64,000 nt of DNA from positions 62,001 through 126,000 of the forward strand of contig NJFT01000104.1 of the NCBI GenBank assembly GCA_002221725.1, read 5' to 3'. Positions 47,976 through 60,606 of this stretch are shown piece by piece; the first letter of the stretch is position 1; each line of letters starts with the position of its first letter. Both the position numbers and the translations under genes were made by a program. A model generated the notes under the pieces. That model saw nothing but the letters and a program-made list of their open reading frames with translations, ran no database searches and was not told the origin of the DNA. This stretch comes from Scedosporium boydii. Lineage: Eukaryota; Ascomycota; Sordariomycetes; Microascales; Microascaceae.

Positions 47976-49190
47976 ATGGCAGACATCCAGACCAACCAGA
48001 CCCGTCAATATGGCGATCTCATCGTCACCATGACATCTGACTACACATGGCGATGGGATGACCGAGGTAGCGGCGCCGATAGAGATGGTGGCTTTTGGCA
48101 TGCCAAAGCACAGGGAAACCTCAAACCCCTGGGCTCCATCGGATTTTCGAGCTATAGTAGTCCCGTTCGGAAGCGAGCAACGCTCTTGGTTGGGCCCAAG
48201 TCTGGCAGCAGTAAGCCAGCGGTTGCCGCACCGAAGGATTATACCTTGATCTGGAAGGACGAGAAGAGCGGTGGAAAATATGACGGGTCTTTCCGGCGTC
48301 CCGTGGCCCCGTCCGGCTACGTGGCCGTTGGAGATGTCGTCATGGGGAGCTGGGGCAAGCCGAGCACCAGCGACATCTGGTGTGTGAGAGCCGATCTCGT
48401 TTCGGAGGGCCGATATAGAGATTGGGGCGTGTGGGATGACAGGGGTTCAGGCGCCAAAGCCGACTGCTCTATCTGGGATATTCACCCAATCTCCATCGGC
48501 ACCTACGGCACCGATAAAATCCCACTCACTGCCGACTGCTTCCGGGCCAACAACTCTTACTCAAAGCCCGAGACGTCAATCGCCCGCGTCCCGCTTCTGG
48601 AGATCAAGAAGGACTTTACGCAGTTCAATACTCCGCTGCCGGACCTGGACCCGCATAAGCTGCCGAGCAGAGGCGACACATTCGGCAAGTTGGAGCAGTG
48701 CCGCGTTGTGCTGCCATTTATCGTCCACTTCGAAACCGACGACCAGCAGTGCGTAGACAACGTCGCAAACCCTTTCTGCATTTCGAGCAGGTCCATCGCC
48801 TGGACGGTATCGGAAATCTACAATAACGATAGTAGTGGGTCGATTAGACGTACGGATTCGGTGACGACTGGGCTTTCAAAGGAGAAGTCGGAGAGCTTCT
48901 CCCATAGCGCCGGTGTTAGTGTCTCGTCCTCCTTCGGCGTCTTAGGAGCCAGCTTCGATGTCAGCTTGAACTACCAGTTCAGCTACCAGCAGAACAGCTC
49001 CTACACCGAGTATGAGGTGCATACGAGGGAGGTAGAGTTCACTGGTGGCCCGTATTCTGCCACTGTCGTGTTCGCTAAGCACATCTGGCTCAAGAGCACT
49101 CGCTCGGACGAATCCTGGGTTCTGGGAGAGGTTGAATTCAATGCCAACGAGGAGCTTCACCTGAAGGGCGTTTCACTCAAGGATGACTAG
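47976..49190 (+). CDS. Vps62-like protein with aerolysin-like C-terminal half
   Basis: Intronless, 404 residues, no signal peptide. The N-terminal ~210 residues hold three related repeats around aromatic/Gly motifs (YTWRWDDRGSGADRDGGFW, YTLIWKDEKSGGKYDGSF, WGVWDDRGSGAKADCSIW), the pattern of Vps62/DUF946-type beta-prism domains. Residues about 230-400 form a beta-rich region with a Ser-rich alternating stretch (VSVSSSFGVLGASFDVSL) flanked by long strands. This is the layout of aerolysin/ETX-MTX2 pore-forming modules, where such a stretch becomes the membrane hairpin. A lectin-like targeting part plus a pore-forming part is inferred, not shown. Yeast Vps62 itself is linked to vacuolar protein targeting. 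The gene sits alone in a gene-poor region, consistent with an accessory, possibly transferred gene. Confidence 0.65.
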   Translation: MADIQTNQTRQYGDLIVTMTSDYTWRWDDRGSGADRDGGFWHAKAQGNLKPLGSIGFSSYSSPVRKRATLLVGPKSGSSKPAVAAPKDYTLIWKDEKSGGKYDGSFRRPVAPSGYVAVGDVVMGSWGKPSTSDIWCVRADLVSEGRYRDWGVWDDRGSGAKADCSIWDIHPISIGTYGTDKIPLTADCFRANNSYSKPETSIARVPLLEIKKDFTQFNTPLPDLDPHKLPSRGDTFGKLEQCRVVLPFIVHFETDDQQCVDNVANPFCISSRSIAWTVSEIYNNDSSGSIRRTDSVTTGLSKEKSESFSHSAGVSVSSSFGVLGASFDVSLNYQFSYQQNSSYTEYEVHTREVEFTGGPYSATVVFAKHIWLKSTRSDESWVLGEVEFNANEELHLKGVSLKDD

Positions 49191-50870
49191 TTGGTCGGTC
49201 TTTTGAGAGCTAGCTGCCCAGGATTTAATTGCTTGTTGCTCGGCTTTTGTTTATGCTGTGGCGGGTATACAGGTAGGCCAGGGCAGAATACTGGCTGCAG
49301 CAGAGACTGGTGCCAGCTTCGGTCTTGTCTGAGCTCTTGTGTGTGGTTGGTGAAAATTCGGATAAGGTACTATATCATTTGGGGAGGTATTTCAATATAA
49401 GAATAATCCTTCGCATTATGCTGACACCCCGAGTTGAGAATGAGGTCTGGGCTCATTGGCCCTGTCGAACAATGCATTGTTTCCCTCCGAGGTACTTTGT
49501 ACAGGGCTGTGTGACAGGGGGAAAGTGTGTAAAGTACGAAGTACAAAGAACATCGGAGTACCGAGGAACTTAACCCGCACTCTGAATGCAGGTACGAAAA
49601 TACGACTCGACATTCCTTTTTCTCTTCTCCTCATGGCGCCTGCCTTGGGATTTTTCCAACTTTCTCATGGGGTCGGACCCAAACCCGAACCCGCTCGAAA
49701 AATCAATGGCAATGGAGCACTGCAGAGAGCCTTTTCACTCACCAAATTCAGAAACACGCCGTCCGTGCCCACCAGAAAAGATGGAACCAGTGACGTGATG
49801 GTCGCTTTGTGTCTCCTCGGCCAGGGGCTAAGGTCTCGCCCCATCCAGTTGCTATTCCTGGTCCGTCGCTGCCCAGTGGGCATCCAACCAAACCCAAACC
49901 GTCTTCGTTCTTCTCCACCTATCATCAAATGGACCCCTGAGCCTTGTTCTCTTGGCATCCCGGTTACTAGTGTAGCGAAGTACGAAGTATCTTCTTCCGC
50001 CTCTGTCACCGTCAAGTGGAGAGTGCACTGAGGTAGCGTGTACGAAGTACACTGCTTCGGACTAGCATCAGGAGAGCAAAGCTTGCCTTACCGCGGGAAA
50101 GGGGACTGAACGGGACTGAACTGCACTATTATGGAGAAGGCCAAGGCGAAGAATTTCTCCCGTTCGAGAAGGAAACTCGGGATTATCCCACTCTCTCGCT
50201 CCCGTTACTTCGCGCATTTATTTAGTCTTTTCTTTTCCACTTTCCATGCTACTCCATCATCTGATCCTTTGTTTCTGAATCAGGTCGACGAGACTGTCTT
50301 GCAGCCGACAGTGGGTTCGTGGTGTCTCCAGACTCCAGCTGAACTTTGTCTGATCTCGCTCGCGTCTGGTTTGTCGCTCAGCCTCCATCCTTCACAACCA
50401 GAAAAACCACTGGACTGGAGGCTCCAGAAACAAAAAAGTGGCTGCATGTCTTGACGCCCTCGCGAAAGTCGGGTTTTGGGCTCTTGCCAACTTTAGAATT
50501 CTTCTTCTCTTTATAACATTCGCTTCTTTCTCAAGACTTCCTTGGAGGACATTCTTGGTCGTTCTTTTACCATTTCTTGCTCAGTCCATTTTTCGATTCC
50601 CCCAGTGTCGTGTGTATCACCTATATTAAGGCCCGCAGTGAGTGTCTGACGAGCTGAAGAAAAGAAGGGGGAATACGAGAAGGCAACCACGCCTTTTCAT
50701 GCAACTCGCATTAGAGGCCGACGATAGCGACCCCTGTCCCCTGGTCAAACGGTTCTCGGGCTTTCCCTCTCTCGCTTAAAATCCAGCCATGATATCTTCG
50801 CCGACTCTATCTTTCTGGAATCTATAATCGAGGAGATATCTCGACTAATAATCCAACTTTTCAATTCACA
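49191..50870. other. Intergenic region with dispersed motifs
   Basis: Holds three exact TACGAAGTA copies (49535-49543, 49981-49989, 50041-50049) plus variants such as TACTTTGTA near 49493. From about 50130 on, the sequence is CT-rich and is probably the long leader of the proline-rich gene. No gene is recognised. Confidence 0.55.
49535..50049. repeat. Three copies of dispersed TACGAAGTA motif
   Basis: Exact copies at 49535-49543, 49981-49989 and 50041-50049, all in the same orientation, between two genes. Confidence 0.8.
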
Positions 50871-53440
50871 ATGGTGTCATTCTTTGGCATAAAATTCAAA
50901 GGGGAGAAGAAGAAGAAGTAAGTCCTCTCTTATATGCATCTAGGATAGCAGCCAGCTTGGATCTACGATCCCCTACAAGCATGCCTCAGTATTGATGGGT
51001 CGGCGATCTTGGTTCTAACTGTCTGTCTTCCCGTCTTAATAGGAAGCCACCGCCGGAGAGACCTCCACTCCTAAAGTCGCCATGGAGGCAAGAGGAAAAG
51101 ATCGAAAACCCCGAGCTGTTCGCCCCTTCGTTAAATCACCCCAGGATATTTCGTGGCGGCGAGCGGCCGGAATCCAGGCCGAACTCTGTCATAGACCGAA
51201 TGTCGAGGCCTGGGACAGCCATGTCGATGCGGTCCGCTGTCGGTATGGTGCGTCCACCCTTCGCCAGCGGCCTCTATGCGAACGGTGGGGCGTCAAGCAT
51301 GATTGACCTTTCGGCGCCTCTCTCCAATCCTCCATCGATCTCCAACTTCCGCATGAACTCCTCCTCGGTAGATTTGCGCCATCACTTCGGACACACGGGA
51401 TCTATTAGCAGTATAGACTCTCGTCCCGGCACATCTTCCGGTATGGAAAGACCGACCTTGGAGTTGCCTTTTGGCAAGGACTTGGCAGTAACCCGTTCTC
51501 GTGGACGCTCGCCACTGGGCTCTTCAGCAACCGCGGAGGATTTTGCCGCCTCGAGACACGAACCGGTCAGTCCTCCGAGACTGAATGGACCTCCCGTTTT
51601 CGTACATGAACCCTCGGACGAGTCTGAACGCGATGTTCAGAGGGGTATCCCGTCTCCTCCCCACTCCATCCTCGATACGGACAAGCCAAGTGCCGTCGAA
51701 CTGAGCGCACCAGATACGAAGCGCAGTGCCAGCTCTCTCAGGCATGTAAGCAACGCCGAAGACGACATCATTGACCGCTACCGCCTTTCCTCTGGCACGA
51801 CTTCACCCACACCTTCGACGTCTCTTTCAGCAAGTGGATCTCAACGTCCCGCCCCTCTACCTTCTCCAGCACCATCTGACGCTACGAAACGCGAAAGCGA
51901 CGAGTCGGAAGCCCCACGATGGGGAATACCTGTAATTCAAACCGTCCAATCACGCCGGGATACACTAAAGGTCGAAATGCCCCGGCAGCCTAGTATCATG
52001 ATGAATATCGAGGACCTGGGTAAATCACCCTTTGCCGACTTTAAGTTCACCGATGATAGCGATGAGGACGAGAAGAAGACTTCGCCTCCACCTACCACAC
52101 GGCCCCATGTGCTCCCCTCTCCTACATCTCCGAGGGAGATGTTCCGTGCTAACCGGCCAGCGCCTCTGCAACTGAACACCGCCCCACCGAAGCCCAACGT
52201 CGCCGCGGCTCCTACTTCAGCCGGGCTGGGCATCACATCTCCAAGCTGGCCGCTTGCAAACGACTCCGCCCTTACCCCCGATCGTAATAATAATGAGCAA
52301 GGAGCGCAGACGCCCCACCAAATTGAGGCTCCCGCCCTCATCATGGGTTCCACTCCACCCCGGAGCCCAGTGCACGCAGAGATCCGCGGCCGGCAAATGC
52401 ACCCCGATGTGCTCAGACCTGGACCTGCAATGAGGCCACCTCCCGGACCGATGAGGGGCCCATCCCCGCAGGACATGCGACACGGTCCCCCGCCGGGCCG
52501 CCGACCTTCCCCGCCCAGAGGTAGGGGTCCTCATCCGAATCATCCAAACAATGGAAACCCCGGACCCAGGAGATCCCCCACCGAAGGAATGGGGCCCCGC
52601 CCTAGACCCGGTCCAGGTCCCGGCCCCGGGCCACGGCCTAACGGCATGGCGCCGCATCCACCCCGTGGTCCCATGGGTCCCATGGGCCCCATGGGACGAG
52701 GCGGTCCTATGAGGTCGCCACCACCTCCAGGTATGCGGCCGTATAATGGGTCCCCAGGACCTCGAGGTCCACCACCTAACAGGGCAATGGACCCTCGCGG
52801 CCCTCCCAATGATCACCCGCACCCGCCCCGACAAGGCCAGGGCCGACCTACCATACGAGCAGTTCAAGAACCCATGGAGCGGCCACGACCAGCCGAATTC
52901 ACGAGATTCCAGGATGTTGAGCTCGACCTATCTTTTACCTTCCCTAGCCCCAAGAACTTCGAGCCCGATGTTCGCAGCTCTGACTTTTCCGCTCCCCGAG
53001 AAGCTTCACAACGCTCTCCAATGGCGGCGCCGTCGTCTGGCGGCCATCCACCCGTCTCGCCGCTAAGCGACACCAACTGGCCCCTATCCATGCCGATGCC
53101 ATCGCCATCAATCTCTCTCCCTAGCTTCTCGGCGCCGACAACGCCTCTCCCGCTGACACCCACCCACAAAGCTCCTATGTCCGACAGCGAGTCCTCGCCG
53201 CACCCCCCTCCATCTCTACGAATAGCTACCAACCAGCCACAGCCCAGCGACCTGCCGCCGCTCGTACCTCCGCCGAAGAACCCCATGCGGACCGCTTCCC
53301 CATCTCCAATGGGGAGGAAGCCGCAGCAACCTGTGGTGGGCAAGGCGCCGCCGAAGCACCCGAGAGAGCAGTTTCTCGGAACGCAGAGTTTGGTGAGGCA
53401 GACGGGGATCCCGGATAGGTTTGGCTCGGCATTTATATGA
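50871..53440 (+). CDS. Proline-rich protein of unknown function
   Basis: Two exons (50871-50917 and 51043-53440; 125-nt intron) give 814 residues. The start MVSFFGIKFKGEKKKKKPPP, joined across the intron, is a short conserved opening I have seen on fungal proteins of unknown role: a hydrophobic head followed by a Lys cluster, which could bind membranes. The rest is low-complexity Ser/Pro. The middle (about 470-600) is collagen-like Gly-Pro-Met/Pro-Arg with a perfect 9-bp repeat near 52671 (GPMGPMGPMG). The C-terminus is more ordered (FTRFQDVELDLSFTFPSPKN) and ends QSLVRQTGIPDRFGSAFI. Probably an intrinsically disordered scaffold; no catalytic domain was seen. The upstream open frame without ATG is leader. 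Confidence 0.75.
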
Positions 53441-55265
53441 ATAGCGCGATGGTTTGGCTCGTCCTGGTTCTTGGTTTTGTTTGGGATTATTTGATCTTAA
53501 TCGTAATGTCTTTTGTTCTTTGGCATATACCTGGTGGTTTCTAAGATATTCATGGATCGGATGCGGATTGAAAATTGACATTCGGAGCGATGGGCATATA
53601 TATATATCTATAGATGGCGGGTTTGAAAATATACGATGTACATTCCGATGACTTATTCGATGTTGAGCGCCTGCTTTCGTTCAGCCATGGGGGATTCATA
53701 CCTGTGTAGAGCAGAATAGTTGAATGACAGAAGAATTAATCTGGCTCGAACTGGACCGGGTTCTACACACTGAGTGTGTAATTCTGTCTATCCGTTACAC
53801 ACGGAAAACGAATTCACGAGATTTGTTTATCGGGCGGGCCAAAGTGATTCTTCGGGACCTCCGGCTCGCGATGGGGATCCGGCTCCGAGAAGACGGCGGG
53901 CGACGTCCGGAGTTTCTTGAAGAAAAGTAAAAATACTCCTCCCTGCGTCCGCCCCTCCGCCCGAGTCCAATCACCTATCATCTGGGTGGTCTCCCATAAA
54001 CCAAGGGAAATAAAGAATAGAAAATCGTTCATTCCAATGGTCGGACATCTACAAAGGTATTACGAAGTACTTTAAACGGCGGTGCTAAAGCAAGACGCTA
54101 AAGGAAGCTGCGCTCGCTCCCACTCTTCAAATTGTAATCAATACTATCCCTTCGTCTTTGGCGCCCGTGGGGTTTCGCGTTGTTCGTTTTTCCAAGGAAG
54201 CATCAGCGATTCTGGGAAAAACGATGCGGACATCCCGCGCTAGAGTCGGGAGGCGCTGTCCACATGGTCGTTTTCGGGGAATGGGGGTTTCTGGGACTCC
54301 CCAGACTGGCGTGATGGACCAGGTTATTGTGTGTAATAGGTACGAAGTAATGGGATCAATTTGATACTCTTCTGCTTCTTAACCAGGCCAGCCAGCCAGG
54401 CTAGCCATAACCAGGCCGTGGGATTGATGGTGTGCAACAGGGGCCTCTGCAACGGTGCTTGAGCTTAGCGACCAGAAGCGGGGGCATATTTTTTTTTCCT
54501 TTCTTTCTCTTATCGCCATCTCATGAAGTTTTTTTCCTTGATCAATCTCTCACATTTTTCTCCCAACTTAAGAAACTCAATTGGCGCTGCCTTGCAAACT
54601 CGATTTCCAAGTTTGCTCGAGACCGGCTTCAAACTCTATTTTTCTTCTTTAATATTTCCTCTTCCGTCGTCTATGACGCCCTTCCCTCTCATCGCTCCCC
54701 TCAATACCATCAACTCGACGGCACATCGCTGTATGTGCCGATTCAGGCACTAGAATTACCAGCAGGCGACTTTGAAGTCTTTGCGCTTGCTGAAAGGGGA
54801 CGAAGAAAGACTTACTGGAGAACAGTAAAACAGACAAGAGAATTAAGAAAAGGGATTTTTTCTAGAATTATATTCCTTCCTTTCTTTCTAGTTGGAATCG
54901 AGGGTTGAGCATATCAGTCCTGGCGATAGACAACTTTGTTACTCGAAGAAAAGACGTCTCTTTGATGATCGGTTAGGACCAGGAGACTGATTTATTCGAG
55001 TTTTTATCTTTTTTATATTTTCCCCAACTTAGCGCTGCTCGGTATGTTGAGATGAAAATGGCAAAGAAAACGTGGCAGGCACATGTCTAACGAGCGCTTC
55101 AGGTGTTGCTATCTCACGTCTTGGACTCATCCACAGCTTTGGATACAGAAGACGTCTGCAGAAGACGTCTGCAGACAGGGAAACAGGAGCACTACCGCCT
55201 TTTCGCTCTCTAAAGGAACCTAGCAAAAGAAGCAAGGGTGTTGTGGCAAACAGGAAAAAAACAAA
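53441..55265. other. Intergenic region and leader of SLC35F-type gene
   Basis: Exact TACGAAGTA copies lie at 54061-54069 and 54341-54349. T-rich and CT-rich stretches from 54480 on look like a long leader. A 13-bp tandem palindromic repeat is at 55146-55171. No gene is recognised. Confidence 0.5.
55146..55171 (+). repeat. Tandem 13-bp unit with AGACGTCT palindrome
   Basis: CAGAAGACGTCTG occurs twice back to back and is followed by CAGACAGG. Each unit contains the 8-bp palindrome AGACGTCT, so the RNA could fold. It lies 95-120 bp before the SLC35F start. Confidence 0.85.
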
Positions 55266-56477
55266 ATGCCAACCATCCCCGTCCCCATCAAGGGTTTCGG
55301 CACCATCAACCCCGTCGTCGTCCAAGAAAACACGGTCAGCTCCAATGACGCCTCGCCCGCCCCCGAAGACGAGCTCGTTCGTCAAGGCCTAGAAAAGATC
55401 CAGGCCCAGCGCGTGCACTGGTACTCGTACCTCACGACCATCGACTTCTGGCTAGTCCTCCTCGTGGGCCAGGTCCTCGCCCTCTGCATCACTGCCACCA
55501 ACACCTTCTCGTCCTTCCTGGCCGAGAACGACACGAGCATCCCCGCCTTCCAGGTCATGTTCACCTACGTGCTCATCATCATCATCTACCTCCCCATCTG
55601 CCTCTACCACTACGGTCCGCGCAAGTGGGGGCGCGTCGCCCTCCGCCACGGCTGGAAGTACCTCATCTTCGCATTCCTCGACGTCGAGGGGAACTACTTC
55701 ACCGTCTTGGCCTACAGGTACACCAATATTCTATCGGCCCAGCTGCTCAATTTCTGGTCCATTGTATGCGTGGTGCTTATCTCCTTCTTCCTCCTGCGCG
55801 TCCGGTACAAGCTCTTCCAGATCATCGGCATCCTCGTCTGCTGCGGCGGCATGGGCATCCTCCTGGCCTCCGATCATATCCAAGGCACCAACGGCGGAAG
55901 GGGCGAGAACATGCTCAAGGGCGACCTCTTCGGCCTCCTCGGCGCCACGCTATACGGCGTCAGCAACGTCACCGAGGAGTTCCTTGTCAGCAAGCGCCCC
56001 ATGTACGAGGTCCTCTCGTTCCTCGGCATTTGCGGCCTCTGCATCATCGGTGTCCAGGCCGCCATCTTCGACCGCCACACCATCGAGGGCGTTGTCTGGA
56101 CGGGTCCCGTCATCGGTTACCTCGTCGGGTTCACTCTCGCACTTACCATCTTCTACACCCTTGCTCCCATCATCCTGCGCATGGCCTCGGCGGCTTTTTT
56201 CGACATTTCGCTCCTCACTGCTAACTTTTGGGGCGTCATCATCGGTATTCGCGTTTTTGGTTATGTCATCCACTTCATGTACCCCATCGCCTTCGTGCTC
56301 ATCATCCTTGGTCTCACGACGTATTTCCTTGCTGGGAGCATGCTTGGTGACTCTAAGAAGCCGTGGCTTGGCGAGAACCAGGAGGGGGGTGTCGCGGGTA
56401 TTGGGACGGCGAAGTTGAAAGCTTTGAATGCTGCGAAGAAGGCTCAGGTAGAGGCCGAAACGACCGTGGAGGTATAG
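55266..56477 (+). CDS. SLC35F-type drug/metabolite transporter
   Basis: Intronless, 403 residues. About ten hydrophobic helices begin at DFWLVLLVGQVLALCITATN and run through LNFWSIVCVVLISFFLLRVR to FMYPIAFVLIILGLTTYFLA. These match the SLC35F (DUF914) branch of the drug/metabolite transporter superfamily. The family hallmark region KYLIFAFLDVEGNYFTVLAY is present. Relatives sit in the plasma membrane or endomembranes; the substrate is unknown. A short soluble N-terminus and an Ala/Lys-rich C-terminus flank the membrane part. It has the same C-biased codon use as WBP1. The ATG follows an A-rich leader (GGAAAAAAACAAA), a good fungal context. Confidence 0.92.
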   Translation: MPTIPVPIKGFGTINPVVVQENTVSSNDASPAPEDELVRQGLEKIQAQRVHWYSYLTTIDFWLVLLVGQVLALCITATNTFSSFLAENDTSIPAFQVMFTYVLIIIIYLPICLYHYGPRKWGRVALRHGWKYLIFAFLDVEGNYFTVLAYRYTNILSAQLLNFWSIVCVVLISFFLLRVRYKLFQIIGILVCCGGMGILLASDHIQGTNGGRGENMLKGDLFGLLGATLYGVSNVTEEFLVSKRPMYEVLSFLGICGLCIIGVQAAIFDRHTIEGVVWTGPVIGYLVGFTLALTIFYTLAPIILRMASAAFFDISLLTANFWGVIIGIRVFGYVIHFMYPIAFVLIILGLTTYFLAGSMLGDSKKPWLGENQEGGVAGIGTAKLKALNAAKKAQVEAETTVEV

Positions 56478-59400
56478 GATTGAGAGAGAGAGAGAGAAGG
56501 GTGAGGGGAGAGTTGTAAAGGAAACGCTTAGTTGGGAAGGAAAGAGAGAAGCGTGTTCTTTTATTAGGTCGTAGGTGAGTTTTATTTTTGTTTCGCATTT
56601 GTAGTGATGCTGATCTGGAGACTAACAGTACTGCAAAGTTTACTTTCGAATAGGTGGATTATAGTCTATCGTCTATCTTTAGCTATTTTACTACCCCCTT
56701 TTTTCAGAAATACATTTTTGGGAAATGCGATGACCATATCTCCACTCTTTCTCTCTACCCGTTCATTGCTTGCCTTTGACTGTCACGAAGATGAAGACGA
56801 CATGATACCCTCCTAGGCTCCGTCCTCTTGGCAGCCGTTCGAGTAAAACCATTATCGCAATCTCCTCTTGTAGCCCGACTAGCTTCTAAGCGTCAACAGT
56901 AAGACAACGCCATCTGTAGCAAGTTTTTGCGAGGAACTGGAGAAGGAAACAATATGCGAGGCGGATCTACCTTGTATCACGAAGGCCAATCAGCAAGGCC
57001 GCCATGGCTAATCCGGGACCAAATTACGCAGATCCCACTCGGAATCGGCCGCCGCGCCGAGTTCACCCCGGCGCTTGACGGGGCCGAGCCGTAATCTTAG
57101 TCGTCAATACTCTTCCTCCCCACAATCCTTCCCGAGGACCACACGAACCACCACCGCACATCCTGGCAAACGAAGTACGCGAGTTGGTGCCTCTGGTGGA
57201 CGACTGTATTGGCCAGCAGCACTGAAGAGACTTACACGCTTGATCGACATTGCCGAGGACTGTTTTGCTATTAGTGCGGATTCTTTTTCCTTTTTTATAG
57301 TAAACGCTCGATATGGGGGTTGGGGTTTCCCGTCCTCCCAGTGATGCATTTTCTTCACCTCCCCCGACTATTAGAATACTATCGAGTATGGCCATATTGT
57401 GCGGCCTCTCGTCTGTCGCCCCACTCCTGCAAATATATATAGGTTTCATGGTCGAACGCTGTACAAGCAGGTAAATGACATCCATCTTTGCAAGGGAGCC
57501 ACTGAATCCCCAAGAACGAGAGACTTCCCTTCCATCCCTTATAAAAGCATCCGAGGAAAGGTACCCTGGTATTGCTACTTCGTATACCGGTGGCATGAGG
57601 TCCTCGGAATTCAAGAAGTGGCCAGAAAAGGGCGATTCTGAAAGATGCATTGAATCTCTTGAGCTCGAAAAACGCGGGTAGTCTCTAGCACTTGAAAGAT
57701 TATTTTAGACATATCGCCCTTCGGAAAGGTAGATTCCGTCATAAAGGATCCGATTTTAAGCCTATTGAAGAAAGGCGCAAGCTTGGATAACCAACTTAAG
57801 GAACACTATCCAGGACCTTGAGAACAGGGCCTATTCCAGTTTATGACAAGTAGTGGGTGGTGCGTCCTTCGCTGTGACACACCCCACGCAACATATGCCA
57901 ACCAAGGCCTGGAGATCCAGAGCCATGACTGACAGTGGCCTACCTACTACAGGAATTTCACATAAGTGCCGACTTGGAGTTGACGTATGTGGGATTAGTC
58001 TGAGTTGCCAGAATCCACAGGACTTGCATGAGCGGCTCGCCGGTCTTACTAGTTTTAGGGCACTGGGCTTTGGAAGAAGATCGCTTTCGAGGAAAAGGTT
58101 GATGTATCTAGCCTCTTCCATTCTCTTCTTTCTTTTCCGCCTTCCCCCCCCGCCTTAGGTATTCGATTATTGAGCACCTGTCTTAGAGACTTGGCTGCGA
58201 AACGTCCGCCAAGTAGGCAGGAACACTCGATCCAGCCGCAGCAGCTGTTGCGCCACTCGAAGGCAGCCACGTCTATAACGGGCGGCGGCAATGACGTAAA
58301 GACAAGTTCTCCTCTGCATCGGACTTGGCGCGGAGATTCCTTTCTGCGGTTTACAGTTCGGGTGTTCTGCAAGAGCACTGGATCCTACGGCAGAGGGTAC
58401 ATGTAGAGGTCGGCTTAGGCAAGGGGACTTCTTGGGATCGGATTGCGACCTAGTTTTACTTCTTCCCTAGCTCCAAGGAGGACCTTGCGGGACCGGAAAC
58501 ACCGAACTACGAACTACGGTGGTGCCCGTCTCGCGACCTCATCCCGGCGGAGAAAAGGAACCGCAACGTACTAGAGGAGATGAGAGGAAGAACTGAGGGG
58601 TAGAGAACGAGAGGAGAAGGAAGAAAAAAAAAAAATCGTGCGTTCTTCACCCTCCATCTCGAGAGTCGGCAAGCGGGGTCTTTCCGCATCTGGACGTGAC
58701 GAGTGGGGTTGGCAAGAAATAAAGGTTCGAGAAAGGAAAACGCGGACTCGTCATCGTTGCAAAGAGCTGCAGCTATCACACACATTTCCTATGGTCTGCG
58801 TCTGTGGTCTGCGGCTACTTCGTAATGATGCGCGAAAGAAGTTCCGGTTGGGTGGGAACCTCTTTGGTCTGGCTGGGCCGAGCGAGATTGGGACGCGGGG
58901 TATCTTAGGTGGGAAAAGGGAAAATCCAGTGAGATCGAAACGTAATACGTTAATGGGTGTTGGGATGGAGTGTATTAATAGATTTGTGTTTTTCACCTGC
59001 TGATGCTGCCCAGAAGGCTACGGCGGATGGGTTCCAGCATGAGAGCTTCAAACCTCAAAGCTCATTGCTCCGATTTCTAACCGTTTGGTCGCGGGCTCCG
59101 CGATGTCGTACACATACTCTAGGACCACCGTACCTCTTCCGTTGATGAACATGCTCGGAAGAAATACACTAGACTTCAGGGCCCTCAAACTCGCCAAGTC
59201 GGGCGGGTCTATGCCCTCACGAGGGATTGAAGGTTAGAACTTAGAACCGAGGGCGGGCATCCCGTGCTTGATCTTGGAGAAGTACGAAGTATCGATACTT
59301 TATATTGGTAGCAAAGGATTCAATATGTTTGGAGCTGAATCAGGAAGCTCTCGGGAAGTGTTTCTAAAGTCGGGGTTTGATCCTTCACTCGCCCGAGTCC

Positions 59401-60567
59401 GCACGGTGCATCGGCCCAGAAGGGCAGATCATCGATACTGAAGGCGGTCCAAGGGATTGGATTGACAGGGGGCTGGCCTGGGAAGTATGAAGTCGTAGTG
59501 CAGGCCAGGTCAGAGAAGCGACACCGAAGGCTACAGGTTTGGTGGAAAAAGGAAAAAGCCGGAAATTGTTTCTCTTTGGTGGTTAATATGACCTCATCAC
59601 TATCTCGTTTCGTGACCGTGCTGTTCTTCTCTCTGCACTACGACATGGCTTGTGCAAGCGAACTACTCATAGTTGCTTGTGGATCACCTTCAAATACCAC
59701 CGACACGTCCAGTTTGCGTGAGTGGATGCTGCTAAGAACGCGTCGTGGATATTGCTACAAAACTAATTTGGTCAAAAAGGGGCTCTTTCTTGGCTTCGAA
59801 ACCACGGCAGAACGGAGCAAGATGGAAACGGATATATCAAACGCTGGAGGTGCCAACAGATGGCGTCGCATCGCATAGCTAACCTATGAAGTGTGAAGTA
59901 GGCTGTTCAGGCCCGGAAGGCGATAAAAGCCAGCCATCGATTGTCTTTCGGATACGAGACTCGATGAAAGGAATAAAGGAAATCGATGCCTGCGGGTTGA
60001 TTCGTTCTGAGCTCTCCAGGCGACGACGGTCCGTCCGCATTACATTCCAAGTCTCCAGGTCCGTTCTTGGTTATTTGCTCGTCATAATCTCCCAATTAGT
60101 CTTCGGTCTGGAATTTCGTGAAGATATCAAACCAGCGGACCTGCTGAATGGCTTATTCGCCCTGCGCCCGAGATGAAGCAAGGGCATCTTCTAGGCTGTA
60201 GATTCTTTCATCAAATATGCAGCTGCTCGCGCATCTGGGAACACAGGGCGCAGCGTCAGGTACAGAGGATTCCTTCACTTGATATTTTACACACACGACA
60301 ACTTGCAGCTCGAGATTAGGCGGCAGAAACTACTGGCACGCATAGCGCGTGCGCACTTTCTCTTTCTTATGAGGCGAAAAACAAATCTGGTATCGTATCA
60401 CGGACCATCTCGCGGTATGCGAGTGTACGTTTGTATTGAAGGGGTAAATTGGGAGAAGCCGCGGAGGAAGCCTCAGAAGCCATACAAATCCGCGCCTTAC
60501 TCGATTAGGAGGAAGTTGTCCAGAATGCTCGCTGGCAGGGGTTCTCTTTCTTCTTTCCCTTTTTCTC

Positions 60568-60606
<39 letters not shown>

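Noticed and set aside
57063..57650. 195-codon minus-strand frame
   Set aside because: No recognisable motif, low-complexity end, and equally long frames on the opposite strand.
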